The position numbers and the translations under genes were made by a program. A stretch of DNA of 64,000 nucleotides from Bin5 sp965204705 (GTDB lineage Bacteria; Chloroflexota; Anaerolineae; Caldilineales; Caldilineaceae). Within the stretch, counting starts at the first letter, position 1, and the number at the start of each line of letters is the position of its first letter. Shown here piece after piece: positions 18,805-28,382 of the stretch. The DNA is taken from the NCBI GenBank assembly GCA_965204705.1, contig OZ242006.1:1798001-1862000 (forward strand), written 5' to 3'. The notes beneath the pieces are model-generated. The model saw nothing but the letters and a program-made list of their open reading frames with translations, ran no database searches and had not been told where the DNA came from.

Positions 18805-21084
18805 ATGTCTGAGTTTCCATCTTCTGGATACAAATCGAATAGTTTTGTCCAAATGTCAGGAGATAAGCGCTTTCGCCTTACACTGGCAACCGTAGGGATC
18901 CTCTTCTTTCTTACTCTGGCCGTTGTCATTCTTCGATTTCATCGTCTGAGCGAACTTCCTCCCGGACTTTTTTTCGACGAAGGGATAAACGGCCTCGATG
19001 CTTTACAAGTGCTTCGAGGGGAGCATGCGATCTACTTTCCCAGGAATAACGGCAGAGAGCCGCTGGGAATCTACTTGATGGCCCTGGCCATCTCAATTCT
19101 GGGGCGCACGGAACTGGCAATTCGTATGCCCGCGGCACTTGCCAGTTCCGTCACGGTCTTCGCCGTCTTCTGGCTGGGATGGCTGCTGTTTGGACGGGAT
19201 GAGAGGGGTGGGACTGCGACACCGTGGCGTGGCCTGCTGGTCGGTGGTTTAGCGGCCGGTCTGCTGTCAGTTTCTCTCGGACAGACGGTCATCGGGCGCA
19301 CGGCGTTCAGAGTCAACTTTCTGCCCCTGCTTCTCTGTCTCTGTGTCGCACTGCTCTGGGAAGGATGGCAGCACCGGAGTTGGTGGCGGATTGCCCTGGC
19401 AGGAGCGTGCGCCGGTCTGCTGGCGTACACCTACATTGCAGCCCGTCTTACGCCACTACTGTTTCTCCTTTTTGGGATGAGTACTATATTGCTTTGGGCC
19501 GCGAGCGAAATCAGAGGGGAACTGAGAGGGAGGGGTCTCTTTTCTCTTCGTTTCTCTTCTTTAGCTTCTCGCTTGCGGGCTGAAATACCGTTGGCAGGCG
19601 TCTTTGTTGGCGTGGCCGCTGTTGTGTCCGCGCCAATTCTGTTCTATTTTTTCCTGAATCCGGACCAGTTTTTCGCACGCAGCGACCAGATTTCAGTTTT
19701 TCAGTCCGATAAGAGTCTCGAAGATTTTCTGCGAGCCTTTTTGGTAAACGCATGGGAGCATCTGTTCGCCTTTGGCATTCGCGGAGACCCGAACTGGCGG
19801 CACAATCTCCCAGGGCAGCCCATGCTGAACATATGGGAAACGCTTTTTTTCTGGTGGGGCGTTGCGATAGCTGTTTGGCGATGGCGGCAGCCAGCTTGTC
19901 GTTTCCTGCTCCTCTGGCTTGCCCTGCTGCTGCTTCCCGCAATGTTGTCTAGAGATGGTATTGTACCCCACTTTCTGCGGATGCTGGGCGCGACGCCAGC
20001 CATCTATCTGTTGACCGGTGCAGGCGCGTGGGAAACGGCGCGACTCTTACGGAACCGGTTCTTTTCGGGACATGACAATTCATCACTCCTCAGAAAGCGC
20101 GGCGAAACCAGGGCCGGCATACTTCTGGGCGTTGTGGTCAGCGGACTGCTGCTGGCCCAAGGGGTGCACACTTATCGGGCCTATTTCCAGGAGTGGGCGA
20201 CCGCACCCGAGTTAAATGAGGAATACGAACAGATCTGGACCGATCTGGCTATTGAAATGAACGAAAATGCATCGAAAACTGGTACCGTCTATCTGATCGG
20301 ACGGATTTCCGATTATGCATGGCACAATAAAGTCAGCATGCACCCAAGTTTCGAATACCTCTATACAGGTGCCGCGGCAACTCGCATCATCCATGCGACT
20401 AGAACGCACAATCTGGCGCCGAAGATAGAATCTACGCTTGCCGCACTGGAGCAAGTCTCCACAGTTCACTATGTGGACTGGGACAACATTCTCGTTGGGG
20501 GAAATGACTATTCCGACCTGCAAGTCACCGCCATTCTAGAAAAGAATGGACGTTACCTGAAGAGCGAAAGCCATGGTAGCTTTCGGATCCACAGCTACGC
20601 GGATATTGACCTGGATCGCTCTTGGACATTTTATGAACATCTGGAGCCTGTTACAGTTCACTACGATGGCGGAATTTCTATCTATGGCTATGCAGTTGGG
20701 CAAGGCAAAGAGCAACTGTCATCAAATCAACATTTTGACTTGGACGGGGATCGCTCATGGTGGGTAGTATTGCAATGGATGACCTCCCCTGGTCTGGAAG
20801 CTGTCTATTCTATTTCCCTGCACTTGAACGATGTTGAAGGCAGCGTGGTCTATCAACAAGACGCTGTCCTTGAAGACTTAGCATCTGCCCCCACCAACAG
20901 ATGGCTAGCAGAAGAACTGGTCGATACATTGCACTTTCTTGAATTCCCCTCAGATCTTTCGCCGGGCGAATACCAACTGCGCTTGGTTGTCTATGACTTT
21001 GAAACGCTTAAACCAACTGTCGAGCTCGGCGTTTGGGAGGCAGAGAAAACCATCGCTAAACTCCAGGTTGGTGAACTCAAATGA
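18805..21084 (+). CDS. GT39-like membrane glycosyltransferase, tandem copy 4
   Basis: 759 residues from the ATG at 18805, with AAAAGAGAGA upstream. The first TM (about 25-45) leads to PPGLFFDEGING with Asp58-Glu59. The motif LLAYTYIAARLTPL, about ten TM segments and a C-terminal soluble domain ending VELGVWEAE follow. The last 120 bp are very similar to the ends of copies 1-3 at the DNA level, as expected for recent duplication or gene conversion. It begins 78 bp after the PTPS-related gene, consistent with one transcription unit over the whole block. Confidence 0.75.
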   Translation: MSEFPSSGYKSNSFVQMSGDKRFRLTLATVGILFFLTLAVVILRFHRLSELPPGLFFDEGINGLDALQVLRGEHAIYFPRNNGREPLGIYLMALAISILGRTELAIRMPAALASSVTVFAVFWLGWLLFGRDERGGTATPWRGLLVGGLAAGLLSVSLGQTVIGRTAFRVNFLPLLLCLCVALLWEGWQHRSWWRIALAGACAGLLAYTYIAARLTPLLFLLFGMSTILLWAASEIRGELRGRGLFSLRFSSLASRLRAEIPLAGVFVGVAAVVSAPILFYFFLNPDQFFARSDQISVFQSDKSLEDFLRAFLVNAWEHLFAFGIRGDPNWRHNLPGQPMLNIWETLFFWWGVAIAVWRWRQPACRFLLLWLALLLLPAMLSRDGIVPHFLRMLGATPAIYLLTGAGAWETARLLRNRFFSGHDNSSLLRKRGETRAGILLGVVVSGLLLAQGVHTYRAYFQEWATAPELNEEYEQIWTDLAIEMNENASKTGTVYLIGRISDYAWHNKVSMHPSFEYLYTGAAATRIIHATRTHNLAPKIESTLAALEQVSTVHYVDWDNILVGGNDYSDLQVTAILEKNGRYLKSESHGSFRIHSYADIDLDRSWTFYEHLEPVTVHYDGGISIYGYAVGQGKEQLSSNQHFDLDGDRSWWVVLQWMTSPGLEAVYSISLHLNDVEGSVVYQQDAVLEDLASAPTNRWLAEELVDTLHFLEFPSDLSPGEYQLRLVVYDFETLKPTVELGVWEAEKTIAKLQVGELK

Positions 21085-21323
21085 GGCAATTTGCTCACTC
21101 CTTCGCCCGCCATGAAATTCTCTGAGCGAGCCCGAACCCGCCTTCCCAAAGGAGAATGACTGAGATATATTTTCATGAACAACTGCGAACAGGGTGCCGT
21201 CTGTGAGTCTTCTACCTTCTTCAAACCCGCCCGTCACCTTTCCCCCTGCTGCGGCAACAATCCGCATCTCTCTGAGGTTTAGGTGCATTTTCCATGACGG
21301 TACGGTTGACGAGGAGGTGAAAC

Positions 21324-21731
21324 GTGAAACCGCTGTTCTCGATATACTTGAGAGTGCTGGCCGTGGTGCTCTATGTCCAGTACATCGGTGCACAGTTCTA
21401 CGACCCGCTTGCAGAAGGCATGGCCTCAACTGTCTACCGGATCCTGGATCCCCTGCTCGTGCTGGGGATGATAATCGTTCTTTACTACGCCTTCCGGAGG
21501 AAACGCGCTGTTGACACCGGCCCTGACGACGGCGTTACCAGAAAGTACTTGGAAGCAAATGGTGTCCTTTACTTTGGTACTGCTTTGTTCATCGCCCTGC
21601 TGTGGAACTGGATCGGCTTTCAATTCGCCAGTCCGGCGAACTCCTACGCCTGGCTATGGGCTGTCATTGACTTGACGTTGCCCCTACTATTCTTTGCATC
21701 CAGTGTGCAACTCGACAAGAGTGAGGAATAA
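21324..21731 (+). CDS. Small integral membrane protein of unknown function
   Basis: 135 residues starting at GTG, chosen because a near-perfect GAGGAGGTG lies just upstream. Four hydrophobic segments are visible (about 8-24, 38-58, 80-97 and 107-125), with a charged cytoplasmic loop RRKRAVDTGPDD between the second and third. I do not recognise the family. It stands alone between the glycosyltransferase block and an oxidoreductase gene; the 239 bp before it show no clear promoter. Confidence 0.7.
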   Translation: MKPLFSIYLRVLAVVLYVQYIGAQFYDPLAEGMASTVYRILDPLLVLGMIIVLYYAFRRKRAVDTGPDDGVTRKYLEANGVLYFGTALFIALLWNWIGFQFASPANSYAWLWAVIDLTLPLLFFASSVQLDKSEE

Positions 21732-21814
21732 CCGTTCTCAGTAATCTGAAACGAGCTCAGGTCCTCGCATGAGTATGCGTGTCGTGAGCCACAACACCTG
21801 ACAAAGGAAACCAA

Positions 21815-23080
21815 ATGGACAAGATCCCTCTCGCAATAGTTGGTTGCGGCGGAATGGGCCATCGCCATCTGTATGGCTTGGCCGAACTGCATAACTCTGG
21901 TCTTTCACCGTTCGAGTTGGTTGGCGCCTGTGACCCAGTTCGGGCCAACGCAGAGTCGCTGGCCGACGATGCCGAGGAACGTCTGGGGGTCCGCCCCCAG
22001 GTCGTCGAATCCTTGGAGGAGCTCGAGGCCCTTGGCGTTGCGGCCGTGGACATTACGACCACCCCCCGCTACCACCATACAGTCGCCGAAGAAGCGCTGG
22101 AACGCGGCTGGCACGCAATGATCGAAAAACCGGTCGGCTTGACCGTGCGCGCCGGCAATCGCATCCGCCAGGCAGCCGAAAAGAGTGGTTCTATCGTCAG
22201 CGTCGCCGAAAACTACCGCCGCGATCCCATGAATCGGCTCGGCAAAGCCCTTCTGGATGCCGGCGTCATCGGTTCGCCCCGCCTGATGATTCACAACACG
22301 ATGGGCGGCGGCAACCAAATGACCATCTCGGTCTGGCGCCACATGAAAAATGAGAGTGGTGTGTTACTGGATGTGGGCGTCCACTTTGCCGATATACTCG
22401 AGTACTATCTTGGCCCGGTCCGAACTGTCTACGCCCAGTCCCGACTGCACGAACCGGTCCGGTACAACCCGGCGGCGGGGCCCGAAGGGCAATCTTCAAG
22501 CAACCCTGCCGGCGTATACGGGAAATGGCAAAGGCAGATGCCGGCCCAGTTCGAGCCCACCGCTGAAGACGCATCCTATGCGACACTGCTCTTCGAGAAT
22601 GGCGCGGTCTGCCAGTTCATCGAGGACCACGCCGCCCACGGTCAGGGCGTTTTTACACGGCAAATCCACGGTTCGGCCGGGTCCCTCGAGTTGCCTTCCG
22701 ACAGATCCGGACAGCTCATCACACTACACAAAGACGGCGAATCCATCTGCGATGCAAGCCTGCTTGAACTGGTGCCCGACTTCCACCTGGAGCCAATCAC
22801 CGCCGCACTCTTCGGTGGCGACCGCCTCTGGGGATATGACTTCCCTTTTCCCGAGACCGACCGCAAACTGCTCGCCACCGAATACGGCGAACTTGGGCTC
22901 GCGATCGAGGACGGCGGGAGCATCGAAGTCGATGCAACCCAAGGGACGCGTTCGGTTGCCCTATCTTATGCGATGCTGGAATCAAGTGAGGCGGGCAGGG
23001 CCTTGTCGATGGAGGAGGTGCTGAGCGAGAAAGTTGACGCCTACCAACTGGAGATCGATAAAGAGCTAGGATTAGTGTAG
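21815..23080 (+). CDS. Gfo/Idh/MocA family NAD(P)-dependent oxidoreductase
   Basis: 421 residues, somewhat longer than the usual 330-390, with AAAGGA upstream. The N-terminal Rossmann fold opens IVGCGGMGHRHL. The EKPVGLT motif with its catalytic Lys lies near residue 107, and the central DVGVHFADILEYYLG carries the conserved His of the family. It oxidises or reduces a cyclic or linear sugar (inositol, glucose-fructose or amino-sugar type). It ends about 270 bp before the convergent ABC transporter operon, which suggests but does not prove a shared substrate. Confidence 0.88.
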   Translation: MDKIPLAIVGCGGMGHRHLYGLAELHNSGLSPFELVGACDPVRANAESLADDAEERLGVRPQVVESLEELEALGVAAVDITTTPRYHHTVAEEALERGWHAMIEKPVGLTVRAGNRIRQAAEKSGSIVSVAENYRRDPMNRLGKALLDAGVIGSPRLMIHNTMGGGNQMTISVWRHMKNESGVLLDVGVHFADILEYYLGPVRTVYAQSRLHEPVRYNPAAGPEGQSSSNPAGVYGKWQRQMPAQFEPTAEDASYATLLFENGAVCQFIEDHAAHGQGVFTRQIHGSAGSLELPSDRSGQLITLHKDGESICDASLLELVPDFHLEPITAALFGGDRLWGYDFPFPETDRKLLATEYGELGLAIEDGGSIEVDATQGTRSVALSYAMLESSEAGRALSMEEVLSEKVDAYQLEIDKELGLV

Positions 23081-23086
23081 CGGCAC

Positions 23087-23254
23087 TTGCCTCGATGTGA
23101 CCGGAAGCCGGGCGCGGACAGAATTGAGGAGGATGCGGATGGAACTGAAAATCTGGCTCTGGTCGAACTAGAAGCCCCGGTTTTCACCAGTCTGAATCGT
23201 GCAGAATGCCTGTTATTGGCGAAAGAAGCAGATATCGACGCCCTATCTAAGTGA
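23087..23254 (+). other. Short open frame, possible gene remnant
   Basis: Directly behind the oxidoreductase stop, and in the same frame, 55 codons read as plausible protein (LALVELEAPVFTSL, ECLLLAKEADIDALSK) before a TGA. The frame continues after that TGA as LRRAIKDVG, as though a TGG had become TGA. A GAGGAGG lies at about 23125 but leads into a different 12-codon frame. It could be a decayed small gene or chance. The rest of the 273-bp gap to 23353 shows nothing else. Confidence 0.22.
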
Positions 23255-23353
23255 CTCCGGCGAGCTATAAAAGACGTGGGAGTCGCTCAGGCCGCGTCAT
23301 TCTGTAAAAGCGGGCCGCCTTCAAAATGCTGGGGCGCGTTCGGGATTCGGCGA

Positions 23354-24295
23354 CTAGAACTTGATAGCCCCTTCGGTCAACCCTCTCATGAACCACTTCT
23401 GCATCAATGCGTAAATGATCATTACTGGCAGAGCGCTGAACAAGAGCATCGTCGCGTCGGCGGCCTCTCCCGCGAACTGGTTTCGAAAACGGGGTGAGAG
23501 CGCCGACTCGTAACTGGTAGCAAGCACCTTCTTGATACCCACTGAAATGGTCAGTTGGGCGTCGCGGTCGATCATCGTATACGTGAGGATGTAATCACTC
23601 CAAACACCGACGAAAGCGAGAGTGCCGATAATGACCATCGCGCTGGTTGCCAGGGGCAGGGCGATTCGCCAGAAGGTCTGCCACCAACTAGCCCCGTCGA
23701 TGAACGCGGACTCTTCGACCTCCTGGGGAATCGCAAGAAAGGCCTGACGCATGATGAATATGGCGGCCGGCAGGCCGGCCGCGAAAAGCAATATCAACCC
23801 AAGAATACTATTTCGAAGCTTTAGGAAGGTCATTAGTTCATAAAGGGCCATCAGCCCTCCGGCCCTGGGCACAAACATCGAAACAATGATCGCAATGAAG
23901 ATGAGATCCCGTCCCCAGAAACGCATCCGGGCAAATGCATATCCGGCCAATGCCGAGCAAAACACCTGGATGAGCGTCACCCCCGCTGCAAGAATAAAGC
24001 TGTTTCTCATATAAATGGGCAGCAGCTGGATCGCTTCGAACATGTACAGATAGTTCACAAGGCTGAAGCTGCTTGGGATCAAAGCCGCTGAATTTGTCGA
24101 GAATTCAAGTCGGTCCTTAAATGACGTAGAGATTATCCACAACAGCGGCAACAAGATAATGAAAGTAACGACGATCAAAAGCACGTGCGAAAAGAAGTCC
24201 TTTTGCCGCAGCCACGCGCGCAGCCGGAACAACAGGCTGTCTGTCTCACTCTCCGCTTGCCGACCAATGCTGCTTGCATCTGCTTCCGTCGTCAT
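23354..24295 (-). CDS. Carbohydrate ABC transporter permease (CUT1, MalG-like)
   Basis: 313 residues from the ATG at 24295, preceded by AAAGGA; longer starts at 24319 or 24349 lack support. Six TM segments are visible. The cytoplasmic EAA loop reads EESAFIDGASWWQTF..ALP, the contact site for the ATPase. It is the last gene of a three-gene operon (binding protein, MalF-like, MalG-like), 79 bp after its partner permease. No ATPase gene is present, so a shared MsmK/UgpC-like protein from elsewhere is presumed. Confidence 0.9.
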   Translation of the reverse strand: MTTEADASSIGRQAESETDSLLFRLRAWLRQKDFFSHVLLIVVTFIILLPLLWIISTSFKDRLEFSTNSAALIPSSFSLVNYLYMFEAIQLLPIYMRNSFILAAGVTLIQVFCSALAGYAFARMRFWGRDLIFIAIIVSMFVPRAGGLMALYELMTFLKLRNSILGLILLFAAGLPAAIFIMRQAFLAIPQEVEESAFIDGASWWQTFWRIALPLATSAMVIIGTLAFVGVWSDYILTYTMIDRDAQLTISVGIKKVLATSYESALSPRFRNQFAGEAADATMLLFSALPVMIIYALMQKWFMRGLTEGAIKF

Positions 24296-24374
24296 GAGTC
24301 CGTCCTTTGTTCTCGACATCAACCATTGCGCAGTGGTTGGACTTCGCAAATGAAATCTGCGCGGTTAGGTCCTC

Positions 24375-25328
24375 TCAGTCCTGTCGCGACCACCGGAAGA
24401 TCAACCCAGCTATCAATGCGCTGATCAGACCTATGACCAGGCTGATAGCCGCGGCATACCCTAGCCGCAGATCACCCACCTCAAAGGCCTGTTGATAAAG
24501 ATAGAGGCCAAGAGTGCGAGTGGAGTTGGCCGGTCCGCCACCGTTGAGAATCAACATGGGCTCGACAACGCCGAAAAGCGGAAGATTCAGCACGACTATC
24601 AGTGCGAAAGTCGGTTTCAGCAGCGGTGCCGTCAAATAGCGGAACTGATGCCAACCGTTCGCGCCGTCGAGCGAAGCCGCCTCATACATTTCGGCGCCGA
24701 TATTGTAGATGCCGATTAGAAACAGAAGTGTTGGAAAACCGAAGATCATCCAGATATGGGCAGCGCCGATCGAGGGTAAAGCCAGAGTCCGATCGCCCAA
24801 CCAGTTGGGGGGGTTCTCGAATCCCCAGCCCCGCAAAACAGTACTGATAAATCCGAACTGAAAGCCGTACATCTCGCCGAACATCAGAAAGATTACGGCT
24901 ACGGGCAGCACAGCCGGTAGATAGACAACCCAGCGGTAGAAAGCGGCCCCCCTCTTGACCTTGGAAATCAGCACCGCCAGGAACAAAGCGATTAGGATCA
25001 TGGCTGGGGCGACGAATGCCAAATACTTCAGTGAGATTACCGCGGCATCCATTGCGCGCCGATCTCCAACCATCTTTATGAAGTTGCTGAAGCCATTGAA
25101 GTCCCAGCGCGTATCCGGATAGACAAATCGATAGTCGGTGAACGCCATGGCAATGCCGCGGAAGATTGGCCAAACGTTAAAGGTCAGGTATAGAGCCATG
25201 GCTGGCGCAATAAACAGGTAGCCCAATAGATTGTTCTTCCGGTAGGTAACCTGACTACCGCTTGTCTGTCGAAATCTGCGAACGGCGGCGAACAGGCCGC
25301 CACCCCCGTTTTCGGATTGTGCTGTCAT
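24375..25328 (-). CDS. Carbohydrate ABC transporter permease (CUT1, MalF/UgpA-like)
   Basis: 317 residues from the ATG at 25328, with AGGAG 8 bp upstream. A hydrophilic N-terminus precedes a first TM, LLGYLFIAPAMALYLTF, followed by five more. The EAA loop is YEAASLDGANGWHQF..APLL. It forms the inner-membrane pore with the MalG-like protein downstream. It follows the substrate-binding lipoprotein gene by 83 bp in the same operon. Confidence 0.9.
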   Translation of the reverse strand: MTAQSENGGGGLFAAVRRFRQTSGSQVTYRKNNLLGYLFIAPAMALYLTFNVWPIFRGIAMAFTDYRFVYPDTRWDFNGFSNFIKMVGDRRAMDAAVISLKYLAFVAPAMILIALFLAVLISKVKRGAAFYRWVVYLPAVLPVAVIFLMFGEMYGFQFGFISTVLRGWGFENPPNWLGDRTLALPSIGAAHIWMIFGFPTLLFLIGIYNIGAEMYEAASLDGANGWHQFRYLTAPLLKPTFALIVVLNLPLFGVVEPMLILNGGGPANSTRTLGLYLYQQAFEVGDLRLGYAAAISLVIGLISALIAGLIFRWSRQD

Positions 25329-25411
25329 CGAAGACTCCTGAATAGGCGGGCAAAAAATCAAACAGCAGCAGCCGGTTCTACCGGCTGCCGCTGGCTGATA
25401 CCTGGCTGACC

Positions 25412-26824
25412 TTAGGCCATCATCATCCGATCGTACCGACCGGACTCCTTCAATTCGTCCAAATCGATCTGAATGCCTTCCATTGCGACTTCAATGACCT
25501 CTTCAGGGGTTACACTCTGGGTCGCGTCGCGCAACCGCTGCATCTCTGGGCCGATATTGCTGTTCTGGAGGTTGAAGAAGAGGTTGGACGGGAACCAGAC
25601 CGAGTTGCGTACCAGCTCGATGCCCTCAAGCTGCCACTGCTGTACCGGGTCGTCCTTGACAAACTCATCATAAGTGTACTGGTAGCAAGGCTTGGCAGCG
25701 ACCTGCGTAATCTGTTTGCCCGTGGCCTTGTTCTCCGGTCCGAACCACCAAAGGGTGAAGTCGACCGCGCCTTGCGGGTTGGCAGCCTTGTTCAAAAGTG
25801 CAGTGGAGTTAATCCAGAATGGCGTGCCTGCTTTTGTTCCGGCGACTTCGGGATCCTCTCGGAAAAAGTTAATTCCGGTCGTGGCTGTTTCCTGCCCGAA
25901 GGTCTGCTGGGCCATAGTGCCGTGAACATCAAACGAGGTCAGCAGCGCCGTACCGCCCTTCAACCAGTTGCCGAAGTTTTCCCCTGTAGCCGATGCCATC
26001 AGACCGTCTTCGACCATTTCCCGAATCCACGTCAGCGAAGCAAGGCTCGCCTCGCCGGAGATATCAATCAAACCGTCGTCGGTAAGTGGCGTCTCCGTTG
26101 CCCCCCAGATCATGGCGTACAGATCGCAAAGAGGCGTGCAGGAGGCGTCGAAAGGAGTAAGTTCCGGGCTAGTCTCTGCAATCTTTCCGGCCGCTTCCCG
26201 AACCGCGTCCCAGGTCATCGGCTGGCTGTCGAAACCGGCCTTCTCCATCGGTTCCCAGAACCAGCCCAAAGCTACGCTACCAACATTGCCGGGGATTCCA
26301 TACTGACTTCCTTCAATCTTGTGGACCTCGAAAATCGAAGGGATGATCCCCGGTACAACCTCGTCAGAGCCTGAAATCGACGAAGCTTCAATGAACTCGT
26401 CCATGGACTGAATCAAGCCCCGACTGTGCCACCTGGGCGCATCCCACGGAAAGACGACCACCGCATAGGCGTCCCAGATGAGATCGCCTGCTGCCTGAGC
26501 GGCCTGAATCTTCGTATCCGGACTGCCGGCTGGCTCTTCTATGGCAACCTGCGCCTCAAATTCTTCGTTCCATCGCTCTACAGCGTCGTCCGCCGCGTAG
26601 GCGCTGCGGATATCCGAGCGGATCAGCATTGTAATTCCCTGGGCCTCAGCGCTGACCTCCGCGTCGCCTCCAGTGTCCCCGCCGCTGTCCGGGGCCGGGC
26701 CGGCGCAAGCCGCTACCACAGAGGCTAGTGTCAGCCCGCCCGTTGCGCGCAAGAACTGCCTACGACTGAATTGGCCAATCGCCAATCCGTTCGTTTCCTT
26801 ACGATTGATTTTCAGATCCGTCAT
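25412..26824 (-). CDS. Sugar ABC transporter substrate-binding lipoprotein (Tat-exported)
   Basis: 470 residues with AAGGAG upstream. The N-terminus has a twin-arginine motif SRRQFLRATGG, a short hydrophobic stretch and a lipobox ending in Cys (VVAACAG at about 40), followed by a Gly/Asp/Ser linker. The body is of the solute-binding-protein family 1 type. It captures a carbohydrate outside the membrane and delivers it to the two downstream permeases. As first gene of the operon it has a clear sigma-70-like promoter at 26971-26999. The substrate is unknown. Confidence 0.9.
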   Translation of the reverse strand: MTDLKINRKETNGLAIGQFSRRQFLRATGGLTLASVVAACAGPAPDSGGDTGGDAEVSAEAQGITMLIRSDIRSAYAADDAVERWNEEFEAQVAIEEPAGSPDTKIQAAQAAGDLIWDAYAVVVFPWDAPRWHSRGLIQSMDEFIEASSISGSDEVVPGIIPSIFEVHKIEGSQYGIPGNVGSVALGWFWEPMEKAGFDSQPMTWDAVREAAGKIAETSPELTPFDASCTPLCDLYAMIWGATETPLTDDGLIDISGEASLASLTWIREMVEDGLMASATGENFGNWLKGGTALLTSFDVHGTMAQQTFGQETATTGINFFREDPEVAGTKAGTPFWINSTALLNKAANPQGAVDFTLWWFGPENKATGKQITQVAAKPCYQYTYDEFVKDDPVQQWQLEGIELVRNSVWFPSNLFFNLQNSNIGPEMQRLRDATQSVTPEEVIEVAMEGIQIDLDELKESGRYDRMMMA

Positions 26825-26862
26825 TTCTTACTCCTTTGGAGTGTTGGATGGAATGGACAAGG

Positions 26863-26880
26863 ATCACACTACTGTGTGAT
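26863..26880. promoter_or_regulatory. Perfect inverted repeat in leader of sugar transporter operon
   Basis: Arms ATCACAC and GTGTGAT are separated by TACT, 39-56 bp before the start of the binding-protein gene and about 85 bp downstream of the predicted transcription start. It could be a regulator-binding site or a small RNA hairpin. The orientation (TCACA first) is opposite to a CRP site. Confidence 0.45.
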
Positions 26881-26970
26881 TGAAAGTGGGCTATTTGTAA
26901 TACTGTAGCTTGGAAATTACTTGCCGGGGGAACAAGACAGTTCTGCGGCGATCACTCATTGACCGAGTAT

Positions 26971-26999
26971 CGTATAACGCAAGAGACCTCTCATGTCAA
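26971..26999 (-). promoter_or_regulatory. Sigma-70-like promoter of the 26.8-23.4 kb transporter operon
   Basis: On the minus strand, TTGACA (26994-26999) and TATACG (26971-26976) are separated by 17 bp, which predicts a leader of about 140 nt. It lies in the 388-bp gap 26825-27212, which otherwise holds the inverted repeat at 26863 and no recognisable gene. Confidence 0.6.
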
Positions 27000-27212
27000 G
27001 AATTCTCGACTCTGATCTCTCCGAAGTCCGGACCGCCCTTGGCCCAGTCTGTCACTTCCTGCTCGAAATTGAACAGGGAACGAACAATTCCGATTCAGAA
27101 GGAGTCAGCTGCTTCGGCCCTGTGAAGTCCCTGTTTCCAGACCAGCGGGTCATCTGGATTACCGACAGTTAGCCGCAGACAGGACGCCAAAGAGTTCTTG
27201 ACGAAGGATTCG

Positions 27213-28289
27213 TCAACTTTCTGCTACGGCCGGAATCACCTCATTCTTCAACAGTTCCATCGAGCGCAGCCAGCGCGGTTTGTCGTCCCAGTCATGGCCG
27301 ATCGCGAGCAACGTTCCGAAGCCGCCTGTCAGATCGTAGATCTCTTGCAGCCGGCGCGTGCACTCCTCCGGGTCCCCAACGATCGCAAGCCGCCGCACCG
27401 CGTACTCAGCGGTAACCTCTTCGTCCGGCATCTCCGGATCCTCCTTCCACCCATCGAGGCGGCCAGGCCCGATCAAATTGATCAGATACTCGAAGGATTG
27501 TCCGAAGGCGCTGTTGAGGGCAAAATCAAAGGCCTCTTCATTCGAATCTCCGACGAAGATGTTACGCGCCACCCGCCAGCAGCTCCGATCAGGCGTCTCC
27601 CGCCCCGCCTCTTCGGCGCCGGCGCAAAAGGTTACCCAATGTTCAGCTAGTGTCGACATGGGAACCAGGTTCGTGCTTACAGGAAAGAATCCTCGCTGCC
27701 CTGCCATGCGCGCGGCCATCGATGTGCCCTTCAGAACAGCCATCGCCACGGGCGGATGCGGCTTCTGATAAGGCCGCAGTATCTCGCCCAGTCCGATGTC
27801 CGGCCGCGTCTCATCGATATGGATATGCCAGTAGTCGCCCTCAAAGTCGAAAGGCGCGTCCGTCGTCCACAACTTCAGCACCATGTTGATGCTTTCTACA
27901 GTCATGAGACCCAGTGTCCGTGGATCCGCTGGCAGGTTGAAAAGGCTGAGGTCGGTTGGGATGCCGGTTTGGCCAAAGCCGCACATAAGGCGCCCACGTG
28001 AGAGATGGTCCAGCATGGACAGACGGACCGCCACATTGACCGGGTGATGGAAGGGGGCAAGCGTCACGCCTGTCCCGAACTTGATCGTGCTGGTACGCGC
28101 CATCGCATTCGCGATAAAGACGTCGTTCGAGGGCATCGGCTCCCACTTGACCGAGTGATGCTGGCCGATCCAGGCCTCGGAGTACCCAAGCGCCTCGGCC
28201 CGCACGATCAACTCCATGTCCTCTTCAAGACTCTGCGTAAAGTCCTTTTCGGGAGGGTGAACGGGCATCAGAAAATAGCCGAGTTCCAT
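27213..28289 (-). CDS. LLM-class flavin-dependent oxidoreductase (luciferase-like)
   Basis: 358 residues from the ATG at 28289, preceded by GGAGGAAAG; the frame is open 13 codons further but the SD decides the start. The F420/FMN-dependent TIM-barrel pattern is visible: EAWIGQHHS near residue 45, KFGTGVTLAPFHHPVNVA, LDHLSRGRLMCGFG, and a C-terminal AIVGDPEECTRRL. Family members are monooxygenases or reductases acting on organic substrates with reduced flavin. It is the last gene of the operon that begins with the binding protein at 32992, after an enolase-superfamily enzyme. Confidence 0.87.
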   Translation of the reverse strand: MELGYFLMPVHPPEKDFTQSLEEDMELIVRAEALGYSEAWIGQHHSVKWEPMPSNDVFIANAMARTSTIKFGTGVTLAPFHHPVNVAVRLSMLDHLSRGRLMCGFGQTGIPTDLSLFNLPADPRTLGLMTVESINMVLKLWTTDAPFDFEGDYWHIHIDETRPDIGLGEILRPYQKPHPPVAMAVLKGTSMAARMAGQRGFFPVSTNLVPMSTLAEHWVTFCAGAEEAGRETPDRSCWRVARNIFVGDSNEEAFDFALNSAFGQSFEYLINLIGPGRLDGWKEDPEMPDEEVTAEYAVRRLAIVGDPEECTRRLQEIYDLTGGFGTLLAIGHDWDDKPRWLRSMELLKNEVIPAVAES

Positions 28290-28382
28290 GGGCTTTCCTC
28301 CAGTATAGTGAAATGTACGAGAGAGCAAGTGCTCTCAAGCAAAAACCTGCGAACGCCGGGGCCTGTTCATTCTCACCGGGGT

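Noticed and set aside
26863..26880. Possible CRP-binding site
   Set aside because: The half-sites are in inverted order (TCACA..TGTGA rather than TGTGA..TCACA) with the wrong spacing.
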